From Spisula solida (taxonomy: Eukaryota > Mollusca > Bivalvia > Venerida > Mactridae): a stretch of DNA of 64,000 nucleotides. Position numbers and translations under genes: made by a program. Shown here piece by piece: positions 50,397 to 62,038 of the stretch (position 1 is its first letter; each line of letters begins with the position of its first letter). Location: contig OX365945.1 in the NCBI GenBank assembly GCA_947247005.1, forward strand, positions 16,560,501-16,624,500. The letters run 5' to 3'. Below the pieces are notes generated by a model that was not told the DNA's origin, searched no databases, and saw only the letters and a program-made list of their open reading frames with translations.

Positions 50397-52424
50397 TAAA
50401 TGATTTTCTGGATTACCAACCAATACGGACTTGCGTCCCCGCAAGGTATTAACCATAAGGCATATGTTTACATATAATATAAATCGACGAGGAAGAGTTG
50501 AATTTTTGTTGTAAAGAATTAGAAATACTGCACATGTCTGAATAATGAAGAAAATTTTCTTATCACCTTCGAAATACACTTCGACAAACCCATAAACTGG
50601 CGCCTGGTCAACTCACAAAGGGCATACATGTACGTATAGACATTGTCCAGCGTATAAAGCATAATACGGTCGAGGACCTAGATCGCTTTAATTCTTCATT
50701 CATTCATACAACTAATGACGTAGGAGTTGAACAAAACATTAACATACCAAGATGCATATACGACCGATACTTTATCATGTGAAAAGATAACCAAGAACAA
50801 AAGTAGAAATTTATTAACAACAGGATTTGTTGTCAATTTCTTTGATGAATTTGTTTAACGATAAAGTTAATATTAAGGTATTTTAGCATTCATTTAGTCC
50901 AAAACAACTTGGTTTTCAGAGGAGTGCCCATATCAAGCGAATTGCCTTCTCTTGGTAGCTAAATATGACGTCACATCACCCGTAGTTTTGTCACCTTTTA
51001 GGCCTAAGGCGTGTTGAACAATCTAAAAGTTAACTCACTTTGGTCATCGTCCCTTGTGTAAGTGCCCAAAAATCGGTCTCCTGTAACCTAACACCAATAT
51101 ATAGCCTTTCATCATACCAGCGCATTTTAAGCTTCGTATCGAAATAAGGCTCCGGGTACCCTGGACCACGTGTATCTAAAATAAATAATTTCACTAATCA
51201 TACGGTCAAACATAACATTTCTTTCGTAAATTTGAAAAATAAATCATTTCAGTGTACGTTATATTGATTGTGTAGATGTACTAGAAAGCATGTACGTAAC
51301 TAATCGTAACGTTTAAAAAATCGGATGGCAAACACAACCGACTGCAAAGAGTGCAAGCTTGACGTAAATAATGATATATATAGTTAACTTGCTACATTTC
51401 TAAAATCGAATTAAAATAAAAAGCAAATGAATGACAAGAACCTATACGTATACATGCATGTGTGTACATAAATAACAAATATAGATGATTATGTTAGATA
51501 AATGGTATATAAAATCAATGCCACTTTGTTTTTGTTGTTAGCCTAACTTGCTCTTCCACAAGCACCTGCACAACCTTACATAACAATTAAACAAAATGAC
51601 GTTCTAACAAAGGAATCAAACATTGATCGTCCAGCTGTTAGTCAAGCGATCAACTGTGGTATCCATTCGATCCTAACATTGCCTAACTCAGTGTGGACAT
51701 ACCACGTAGTATTAAACGACAAAGCCGAGAGTGATTACTATCCTTGCAACTTAGTATGTTTCATCACTACGTGTCACTGTTTTGCAAATAAATAAAGTTG
51801 TATGGATAGTACTCATTTTCGGCTTGAGCGTCACATATCACGTGGTATATCCAGACTGTAACTGATTTGATAGGAGACATAAGACTTCCTGTACATACCA
51901 ATAAAAGATTCACTCCATGGCACTTCCTCCCAAGCAGGATCATTCAACTGTCCGTCAATATTGACCGTTTTACCATTTAAGTGATAGGCGATATAATGTC
52001 TTGGAAGATCATCAGCATTACAAGAGTGCATATAACATGATGCTTTCGCTGACTTCACCAAGTAACTGAAATATACAATAACACCTATACCGCTTCGTTT
52101 CATGTGCAATGGTCGCTACTTTTATGAGCGTCAACAATAAGTGAAATTTAAAACAACGCATATTTGATTCCCTATAAAACTACATTATTTTTCTGTTTAA
52201 TCCTAAACATGCACTGTATACAGTTTCCGGAAGACTTCCAGGAAAGTCTGGATAATAAAACCACTTTTGAAATATAAGGTACAATGAATAACGTTTTTCT
52301 GTCGGTACTGTAAGCCAACGCTTTTGTTGGACTTGAACGCGATGACGATATCACTCGAGATCTTTTCTCATTCTTGTGAAACCAAATATAACTACCTACC
52401 ACAAAATTCAAAGAAATAAAACAT

Positions 52425-52485
52425 AAACCCGGGACTTCCCGCATTCGAAGCGGACGCTCTACCACTAGGCTATCGAGGAGGCGGA
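52425..52485 (-). mobile_element. SINE family 2 head, minus strand
   Basis: The minus strand reads gcctcctcgatagcctagtg, then gtagagcgtccgcttcgaat and gcgggaagtcccggg, matching the head of 12822-12890. The tail of the family is not seen downstream. Confidence 0.65.
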
Positions 52486-52799
52486 CTCGTTACTTGGCTA
52501 GCATTAGAGAAATATTTAGAGTATGTAAAAACAAGCAAATTCGTTGAATTGATATCCCCCGCTTACAGGTTATCAGTATTTCATTGCACAGTTTGGAATG
52601 TAAGTTTCCATCAGGAAAACAATTGTCAATAAATCAAGGGCAATAACTCAACAGAAAACTGACCAAAACAAATAACTTGACAGGCATTATCACAGTATGG
52701 TTGTTCATAATATTATTTCTTTTAAGTTTCATGAAGTTCTTGTTAGTGGACGAAATTATCAAATAAACTAAGGGCAGTAACTCTTAGGAAAATTGACCA

Positions 52800-53090
52800 A
52801 TAAACAAGTGGGCCAAGATGGCCCTGTATCGCTCATCTGTGCATGAAGAGCTAGAAGAACCATATTCAAACAGGACCTTGATTTCGGTTTCCATGGTTCT
52901 GCATGAATTTCAATTATTTAGCTATTTATAGAATTGAGCACTCAAGGAATATTGTTATCAATTTTTAATGAATCAATGTAACTTCAAAGTTACAAAAATC
53001 CAAATTAGAAGCATTGATAATATTGATAAAATACTGGTATTTCGGATGGTTCCGCGGTATCATACCGGGGTTACCGCGCACCTCTAGTTA
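52800..53090. repeat. Dispersed repeat shared with 63270-64000
   Basis: It contains gggccaagatggccctgtat and tttccatggttctgcatgaa, then aattatttagctatttatag and caaggaatattgttatca. The last three parts line up with 63330-63420. The gggcc/ggccc-atcgctca word is common to both. The type of element is unknown; a LINE 3' end is possible. Confidence 0.55.
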
Positions 53091-53442
53091 CTACATTGTA
53101 TAATTATTTTCTTGAAATAGGAGGCTGTTAATTTAAAAAAAAATAACAGGGTCTGAGATTATAACCAATACTTACCACTCGTATTCTTGGTGACCAAAAA
53201 AAACAATTTCCCAATCCTGATTGTATGTGCCCAATGTGCAAAATGTAAGTGTTGTTTGTAACATCGGGCCAAAGTTTCGATTTTGACCTATTTCACAAGT
53301 TGTTTTTAATGCTTTTCAAACATTTCTCTTGCCAATTATCCAACGACACAGGTTGTGGATCATCGATTTAGTTTCAAACATCCTGAGATAGATGTCACTC
53401 ACAATCTAACTAGTGTATTTTCTTATCAGAATATTGCATATA

Positions 53443-53968
53443 CAGGGTGATCCAAAAAACATGTCCCGCAAACAAAGCGTAATAAAAAAATACTGTTTAA
53501 AATTGTTATCTTTTAACTTTACAGAATTAAAGCACATACGTGTAAGGTTTTGTTAAACAAGATATGCTCGAAAAGACCATCACATTTTTCCATACCAGCG
53601 TAAAATGACGTCGAAAATTCTGAATGACGTCAATGTACACGCTTGTAAAATGATTAAACCCATTTGTCTGGTACTTGATTCTTTAAAATCATCGTTTAAA
53701 GGAACTCCGTAAGAAGAAGTACAATGGACTAAGAGTGTGCAAGTGTGGAGGCCATACATGCGTAGTCTTAAGAGCAATCACCAATCATCAAAATATAATG
53801 TCCGTCATAAGTTACCATGGTTACTATGACATTTTATGATGGTTTTCTTTATATTCAACAAAAACTTAATTCAATATTCTTTCTGTCAATACCAAAACAA
53901 TAACTATACTACCAAACTTCGCAAAGTTATTAAGCATTGTTTGTGGGACATGTTTTTGGATCACCCTG
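53443..53968. mobile_element. 526-bp TA-flanked MITE, Tc1/mariner-type
   Basis: The ends cagggtgatccaaaaaacat and atgtttttggatcaccctg are near-perfect inverses over about 30 bp, with TA on both outer sides (53441-53442 and 53969-53970). The TA target and this end sequence fit Tc1/mariner. No transposase is present. Confidence 0.88.
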
Positions 53969-54592
53969 TACGTATTCGGTTTCTATGGAGTAACGTGTAG
54001 GATCGTTAGACTTAAGAAATAGTTTCAGTTCGGCAAATGAAGCATGAACTCCGGAAAGATTAAGTTACTTAATACAGATTCATCACGATGTATTGTTACC
54101 AAACGAATCACATAAATACAGTGTTACTTTGATAAAAGATACACAATACCTTTAGATGATAACGTTTTGTTACCCTACAGGTGAGGTTTGTGTGCTAATT
54201 GTTCATTGTAAATTTAGGTCAATTATTCGTTTAACACAAACCACGCACATACTAGCGTATATCATACAGTGACATAACATACGTAATTGTATACCGCTTC
54301 TAGCTCGTAGGCATTTGGTTTCAACTCGCCGTAAATTAATGATTTACCCTAGTCAATGATCGACCCCGGCACTGAGGTGAAGAGTTTAAACCCAATGCCT
54401 AGACTCAGGCAGTCATTTATATTATGCCAAACTTTCTTTTTTTAACAATTAGGCATTCTGGTCGTTCCGCAGTCCGTCCGTCCGACATGTGAAAACACTT
54501 TTCTCGACGCGTCTACAAGATACCTAAACCTCGATATACATAGGGACCGTTATATATATTTATAATTTTATATTTACTTAAGAAATAAAAAT

Positions 54593-57500
54593 ATATATTT
54601 TATAATTGGAGGAGACTTTAATACAATTTTAGACAAAAAACTAGATAAAAAAAATGGAAATTCAAATACTCACACACACTGTAGGAACAAAATTATTAGT
54701 ATATCCAAATCATTTAATTTACTTGATGCTTGGAGAGATTCAAATCCCCAAAAAATGAAATATACATGGAGTTCAAATAGTAAACCACCAGTACATTGTC
54801 GGCTGGATTACTTTTTGGTAACTGAAAATCTTCGAAACAAAATCATAACTAATAAAATACAACAGGGTTATAAAACCGACCACTCCTTAATCACAATGGG
54901 CCTCGATTTCACCACTCAAAAAAGAGGTCCCGGTTATTTCAAAATAAACAATAGCCTGTTAATAGATGATGAATACTCAACAAAAATAATAGAAAGCATT
55001 AATAACACAGTCAATTTCAATAAAAATGCAAAACCTGAAGTTTTGTGGGAACTTATTAAAAGCAGTATAAGAAATAAAACAATTAAATTTGCATCAAATA
55101 AAAGGAAAAAAGAAGCAGAGGAAGAAAATAACTTGCAAAAAGAAATCCAAATTCTGGAAACAACTCTGTTAAACTCACAAACTCCCCTTCAACATACACA
55201 AGATTTAAATGATAAGAAAAACAAATTGCAGGCCCATTATGATAAAAAAATACATGGAATATTGTTAAGATCGAAAATTGTAGAAATTGAAATGAATGAA
55301 AAGAACACAAAATATTTTGCGAACTTAGAAAAAAGACATGCAGAAAGAAAAAATATACAAAAACTACAAATTAACGATAGTACGATAACAAATATAAAGG
55401 ATATACTTGATGAGACAACAAAATTCTATGAACAATTGTATGCTGTAAAGGAAAATGAGGATCCAGAAATAGATTTTCTTTGATACGACAATTACTAAAC
55501 TGAGCAAAGCAGAGTCTGATCAATGCGAAGGAATATTAAATGAGCATGAATGTAAACTCGCTCTTGACGAAATGAAAAATGAAAAAAGCCCAGGTTCGGA
55601 TGGCCTAACTGCAGAATTCTATAAACATTTTTGGGAACATGTAAAGTTACATTATATAAATGCAATAAATAGCTGCTATCAGAAAATAGAACTTTCAGAT
55701 TTACAAAAACAAAGTATTGTTACACTGTTACCAAAGCCAGACAAAGACCATACAAACCTTTCAAACTGGAGGCCTATCAGTCTACTAAACATTGATTACA
55801 AAATTGCAACTAAAGCCATCTCAAATAGATTAAAAAAAATTCTTCCGAAATTAATAAACCCAAACCAAACAGGTTTTATGAAAGGTAGATACATTGGAGA
55901 AAATGTCAGACTGATATTTGAGATAATTGACCATATTGAAAAGAATAATCTAAATGGCCTTTTGCTATTTTCGGACTATGAAAAAGCATTTGACACATTA
56001 AGTCATAATTTCATATATAAATGCCTCGAACACTTCAATCTTGGGAATAACTTAATTAGATGGATTAAAACATTCTATAATAATATTACAGCAGTCATAA
56101 TCAATAATGGTCATTTATCTAAAGAGATAAGTATTAAAAGGGGCGTACGACAAGGTTGTCCCCTTTCCACTTCTTTATTCATACTCTGTATGGAATTATT
56201 ATCCAATAAAATCTCAAACGATGTAAACATAAAAGGAATTGCTATTAAAAACATAGAAATAAAACAAACACTATTCGCAGATGATGCAACATATGTAAAT
56301 AATGGTGAAAAGAAATCGTTCGAAAAACTTGTCTATGTAATAACTGAATTTGGGAAAGTTTCAGGACTTAAACTCAACTTTAACAAATCACTAGTTTTAC
56401 GTCTAGGAACACTAAAGAATACCAACATTAAATACTGTACCGACAAAAATTTTGTATGGACCTCTGAAAGTGCAAAAACCCTCGGAATCACCTTTACACC
56501 AAATCAGCATAAACATCTAGAAATAAATCTAATGCCAAAAATCGACCAATTTAAAAATTGTCTAAAACAATGGCAACATAGAAAACTGACACTAATGGGA
56601 AAAGTAACTGTTATTAAAACCTATGCTCTACCAAAACTTATATATCCTCTTACGGTTTTACCCAACCCATCAGAAACCATTTTAAACGATTTAAACAAAG
56701 CTATTTTTGACTTTCTGTGGGATGGAAAACCCGACAAAATAAAACGAAAACTACTCTCAAAGAATTATGAAGACGGTGGGCTAAAATTGACAGATATATA
56801 CGCATTCTTAAACTCACTAAAGTCTTGTTGGGTAAAAAGAATTATTGACAAAATAACAATGGATACTGGAAAATATTCTTCAAACAACAACTAGAACGTT
56901 ATGGAGGAAATTTCATTTTTGACTGTAACCTAACTACCAAGGATATTAATGTAATGTTTAGCAAAAACCTGTTCCTAAAAAACATTCTCACATCATGGTT
57001 TAATATCCAAAATCTGAGTTATGAAAATAAACCACCTATTAACAGTCATATAATATGGAATAATTCAAATATTAAGATTGAAAATAAACCAATGTTTTTA
57101 AAAGAATGGTTTGATAAAGGCATAACATATGTGGAACAACTGTATGACTTTAGAAAAAATAAACTCTACACCTTTGAGGAAGCAAGACAAATATATAATA
57201 TTCCACCACGAGACTTTCTGACCTATCACAAAATTATTCATGCTATAAATACCTACAGCATAACTCATGTGAAGAAAGAAATAATAACCGAAAAAAGAGA
57301 TGTAACTCTGAGAGAGAAAATGGAAAATATAAAACACCCAAATAAATTACTATACAACATACAAATACAAAGCAAAGAAGAAGAAATAATAAAAGCAAAA
57401 AGGAAATGGACTAACAATATCGGAGTAGAAATGAACGAAAACTGGAAAAAAATATTTTTAATACCTTTTAAATCAACAATTGACTCCATCTTAAGAAATT

Positions 57501-58255
57501 TTCAATATAAATTTCTAATGAGACTAATACCAACTAACACATATTTATATAACTGTCAATTATCCCCCTCAAGACTATGCGATTTCTGCAATATGCAAGA
57601 TGAAACAATAGAACACCTATTTTGGGAATGCCATGTAGCTCAAAATATCTGGAATAGAGTGAGTAGTTTTCTAAAAACAAAACAATTTCAAATACAGTTC
57701 AACAGTCAAAAAGTATTTTTTGGTATTCAAGAACAAGGTATAACAAATACTGCCTTAAACTATGTCATAATTTTATGCAAATTCTACCTCTTTAAAATGA
57801 AACAAGTTAAAACAATACCGAGAATTGAAAGCTTAACAAAATATTTAGAAAATAGAATTCTGTTAGAAAAACACATAGCTTTTAAAAAAGGTAAACTATT
57901 GTTTTTTAGACAGAAATGGAAACGATTCATATGATGTTTTTTTTGTGTTTTGTACACTTCACATATCAAAGATATATTTATAACTTCATAGATGATACGG
58001 TCAAACCCCCACCCCCCCTTTTACTTTATATCTTTTTGAAAACTTCCATTATCTTATTTTTTAAAATTCATAAACATATGAAAAATAAATAGGACAAAAT
58101 CATATATGAAAAACATTGTTGAATATACATTTGACAGCAAAATGATAAAATGTTTGCATGTAATTGAAATATTGTTTCTATCTTGTTGTTAAATGTATTA
58201 TAAATGAAAAAATAAACGGGGTAACCCGAAAGGGGCCTCAAATGAAAAAAAAAAA
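54593..58255 (+). mobile_element. L1/Tx1-like LINE, 5' truncated, ORF2 with two frameshifts
   Basis: It begins inside the endonuclease (IIGGDFN at about 54602). It continues with YTWSS, HCRLDYFLVT and TDHSLIT, then the RT with KSPGSDGLTAEFYK, NWRPISLLNIDYK, SDYEKAFD (about 55972-55996), RGVRQGCPLS and the catalytic LFADDAT (about 56269-56289). It ends with a C-terminal zinc-knuckle region, CDFCNMQDETIEHLFWECH, at about 57580-57636. Frame breaks lie near 55480 (a T-run) and 56866. A 3' UTR of about 310 bp ends in a poly(A) run. The 13-bp target duplication aagaaataaaaat is at 54580-54592 and 58256-58268. RNA-directed insertion by target-primed reverse transcription is therefore clear; this copy is dead because of the truncation and frameshifts. 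It inserted into the right member of the inverted duplicate. Confidence 0.95.
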
Positions 58256-58800
58256 AAGAAATAAAAATCTGTTCGCGTTTATTGTCGGTGAATGAAACAC
58301 GGGCACGAGTTCGGATGCGGAAAAATTAAATCACGAGTGCAACATAATTCCACGCTGAAATTGAGTGGCTTATTAGCTGGTACAATTACCTCCCTCGTTA
58401 ATGAAAACGACCTTCGTAATTTTCTGAAGGAAATACCACATTTTAAACATTGAAAACATTTTAATAACACGAGTATATGGTATCTATTTCATAAAATGAA
58501 AAATATAAATGAATTGATTATCAGAAGCTTTAATAAAACTTGGTTTCTAGAGTATATTGGAGTTTCTAAAAATAGATGCGTCATAGCTGTAACACTGGAT
58601 TCTCGTGCAACTCGCCTTGTCGTCGTGACTCGTAGAAAATTTTGCTATAAAGTTTACGTTCATTCATTCATAAATATGTCACGTGATACTGGGCGTAAAT
58701 AGAAACAGCCAATTTGATAGGTATGTTTTATGGGGGTAATAATACATTGTTAGGTCCGCTCTATATTTAAACGAATAATCCGCAGATCGTGTTAGAATTG
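58256..58800. repeat. Right member of an inverted duplicate (partner 47500-48045)
   Basis: The reverse complement matches the copy C intron at 47500-48045, from ctgttcgcgt-ttttgtcggt to gatcgtgttagaat. Its outer edge was used as the target of the LINE insertion. Confidence 0.8.
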
Positions 58801-59063
58801 TAACTAAAACATTGAATGTAAAAGACTGACATAACAAATATTTTACCTATCAGAAACATTTAAGGTACATATCTTTTACATATGCTCCGTAATTGTTTCA
58901 GACCATACCACTTGAATAATGGATTTCACAGAGAGCTGTCACACGCGCTCCATATCCACATAAACACAATGAGGTAACAATTACTAGTAATTAGTAATAT
59001 TTAAGTTTTATATTTGTTTTCATCCCATCAATACAAATACCGATTTATTGTATACATTTTTAC

Positions 59064-62005
59064 CTCAAAGCTTGGTTGCTGCCAAACTGAAAGTAAACAA
59101 CAAAATCAGAAATATTGGACAAGTTCTGCCTGAATCGCTTTTTAACCACATTAAAAATGAGCCTTTTACATACAGTCTTTAAAACCGCAAATGCAGCAAA
59201 GTCACAAAATGTTGACTACTTACTAGCTCTTTTGCAAATAAATGGTATTTTTTCTCATAATAATGTAGAGGACTTTACAGAAGTTGATTGGTCGGTTCGT
59301 TAGGGCAAACGTGGTTGGAGGATAAGGAAAGATATTCCGATTAGTTCTACTTGATTTCCAGTTGCCTTGTGTACCACAGGTGCAAGATACTAAATCAAAT
59401 TGGGCTATAGAGGCCTATTATGTACATACATAATAGTCCTATACAGCCATCTCGCACCTGTGTTGTGTACATATCGTGGAAAAGCCAACATAAGAATATA
59501 TTTACTAGATTTGTCTTCGTCCCTGGAAATTGAAGTCCAGAAATCAGTTTCTTGTAATCAAACACCAATATACAAACGCTCATCATCCCAGCGTATTTTA
59601 GCCCTAGTCTCGAAGTATGGTGCAGGGTAATCGGGTCCATGAATATCTGAAAATTATCCCGACTGTACAGTACAACAAACGAACAAAGTTGAGGTCAATA
59701 ACGAGCATAAGGTTACATTGATAACAATATGCATTGCTTCTTGCAGCATCATGAACAGTATGCAGCCCATATTTGGGATACCTTCGATTTAGTCATAAAC
59801 GGACTGGCATGAACAATTGGTACTTGCTAGTCTTTAAAAACCATAACTTATGTTTCAAAGGAAGAAAATAACCGGACATAAGTGTTTCAAAACCAGGTAT
59901 CAGCGAAGCGTCGTATGAACTGCACTAAAACAAATTAAGTACAGCAACAAATCAGAATTTCTCTGATACACAGAGCGTTATAAGAAACATGTAATTGAAC
60001 AGGCACCTCACAAAAGAAACGACGGAGCACGGAAGGCACAGAACGAAATATTGTGCGCTAGCCTTCGCCAAAATGACGAATAAAGATACAATCAGAATAA
60101 ATATAGAACTGTAAAATTTATCCACGGGACCTCTTCCCACGCTGGATCATCTAACTTCCCATCTATATTGATTGTCTTTCCGTTTAGATGGTAGGCATTA
60201 TAATGCCGTGGAAGATCATCAACATTACAACCGTTCGTGTAACATGATGCTTTCGCCGACTTCTCCATGTAACTGAAATGTACTTTATTTTAATTATATC
60301 ATGAACTGGTTCTCTCTCATATATACAAAACATGTTCCTTTGATGAGTAATTTCCTATGTTTGGGCTGGGGCTTCTAACCAACTTTGACAGTGCTAATAA
60401 TGGCCACTAGTCACAACATTAATATCGTTGGAGAAGAACAAGAACATATTTCCTAATCTTAAAAATTAGATAAAACCTATTAGACGAAAGTCATGTGAAA
60501 ACTAGCATGTGTTGTTTGACTTACCCAAGTGTACGCATATAGGGTTGATCCCCACATATTTCAACTTAACGGGACAGGTATTATTTATACAACATAACTC
60601 TACTCGAAAGTGTTGATTATTGGATTTAGGGGTTCATAGAGTAAAGGCTTAGTTATGTATTATTGTGCTTATATTCTCAGTGTATGTGTCTGTTCAACAG
60701 AGAATATCATAAAAGCACACATCATCATGACAATCGAAAATACTATAAGTATAGATGATAGTACAAACGAACGCAACACCAAGTTAGGATATTTGGAATG
60801 ACATTTTGGGATGGCATACACAAAGTTTTATAAGCCATCATTCGTGCGCATAGAGCATAGAGCCTCGGTAAGATGGTGCTACTAATACTAATACAAAAGT
60901 AATATTAATTACGATGTGATATCGTGTGAGAATAACATTTAGATGTTATACAATATAATGTTCCAGTATACAATTTTTGATGTAGTATTGTAAGGATTTT
61001 CTTTCCCCATGTGCCCACGTTAGTATGTAAATTCGCGTGATAATTGTTTATTAGACATTTGAGCTTGATTATGAATTTAAAGTGAACGACAAATTGTAGT
61101 GGCGTATATTGATTTGAAAGTTTAAATGGTATTTGAATTTAAATGTAGACCCATTTTGATAAACAGTATGTTTGTAATAGATGTTTAGACCTCAATGTTA
61201 TGTAAGAAAGCGAGTATGAATATCACTACAAATAACGTACATTGGCTATAAGGTCTTGTATTTGCTTATTTTTACTATCATATTTAGCACAGAGTTTGTA
61301 ATTATTTTAGTGGCCACGGTAGGAACCCCGCTAGCTCGGGTGACAAACGTGTGCCTTCCATAACCGCGCAAAAAATAGGTTTGATCACTGAATGTAAATG
61401 CTACATTGTATTATATAATGTGTTATCAGAGTGTTGATAAATTAATGAATTGAACAATCGTCTGAATAAAAAGAATACAAGATTACCTAAATTCCTTTAT
61501 TCCAACAAACAAACAATAAAACCTATTTAATTGTACTGGCAATACAAATGCTCTACATCTTACTTGTATTACATCTAATGCAAATGCTTACCATGTCATT
61601 TCTAGCACGCAACCGACAACCTCAAAGCATGACTGTGGGAGGATATGACCGCAGCAGGTTGTAAATACCCATAAGTGAAAAACTTGCCAGACACAGTATA
61701 TTAAGAAACCGGAATGCTCGAATGACAAGCGACTGGTCTTTTCACTGTGCCAACAGGATCAGCTTATATATTTTATGTGCAATAGTAATTGCGTTAGAAG
61801 AAATCGTGTAAACTAACCTTTGTCTGTATCGTTCCCATTCCGCTGTAAATGTTGACGAACATACTTGTGTTGACACACTAGGCTGTTGGTCCTCCGGTTC
61901 CTCCGCAGCTGATTTATTGAACAAAAAGTAACCTACAACAAACCCCGCGCCAAACAGCACCACACACAAAACTGTTACAATTATAACCCCAGTCCGCGCT
62001 TGCAT
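59064..62005 (-). pseudogene. Copy D: CBM9-like gene, exons 1-4 only, nonsense mutation
   Basis: Exon 1 is 62005-61818, starting MQARTGVIIVTVLCVVLFGA with a hydrophobic anchor of about 25 residues and an acidic linker, and ending in phase 2 like A and B. An in-frame upstream Met exists at 62038. Exon 2 is 60272 to about 60110 (YMEKSAKASCYTNGCNVDDL, LNGKTINIDG, LDDPAWEEVPW), but the normal donor is gone. Exon 3 is 59646-59506 and contains a TGA at 59560-59558, inside YIGV-stop-LQETDFW. Exon 4 is 59086-59064, the 23-nt micro-exon. No exons 5-11 follow before the inverted duplicate and the LINE. Either this is a dead partial copy, or exon 1 is the true first exon for copy C and exons 2-4 here are a degenerate duplicate set that is skipped. 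Confidence 0.78.
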
Positions 62006-62038
62006 ATTGGAAGTATACACTATTAATACCTTAAACAA

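Larger units (their letters stand above)
42192..52065 (-). pseudogene. Copy C: CBM9-like gene, exons 2-11, frame disrupted in exons 3 and 9
   Basis: Exons: 52065-51899, 51175-51039, 50146-50124, 48511-48480, 47325-47171, 46540-46429, 45069-45027, 44741-44678, 43511-43409, 42389-42192. Splice sites are intact. The motifs are conserved (LNGKTVNIDG, NDPAWEEVPW, ETDFW, HEENSLE, SPDGSMKN, VLPFDKL, WFLNFAR, KWWGWQP, FGLVQFKKD, GHINEDRLVWFT and a TGA stop). Exon 3 is 137 nt instead of 138, and exon 9 is 64 nt instead of 71, so the phases to exons 4 and 10 do not match. Skipping exon 4 would repair the first break but not the second. No exon 1 was found nearby; the exon 1 of copy D (62005-61818) has the right phase to splice to exon 2 here. 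It is diverged from A and B, so an older duplicate. Every exon except for these two lesions reads open, so recent death, an assembly error or unusual splicing must be considered. Confidence 0.8.

Noticed and set aside
52005..52109. Start codon at 52103 as an alternative first exon for copy C
   Set aside because: The frame upstream of the exon 2 acceptor has no hydrophobic anchor and is open for only a short distance. The acceptor and phase fit the normal exon 2 start.
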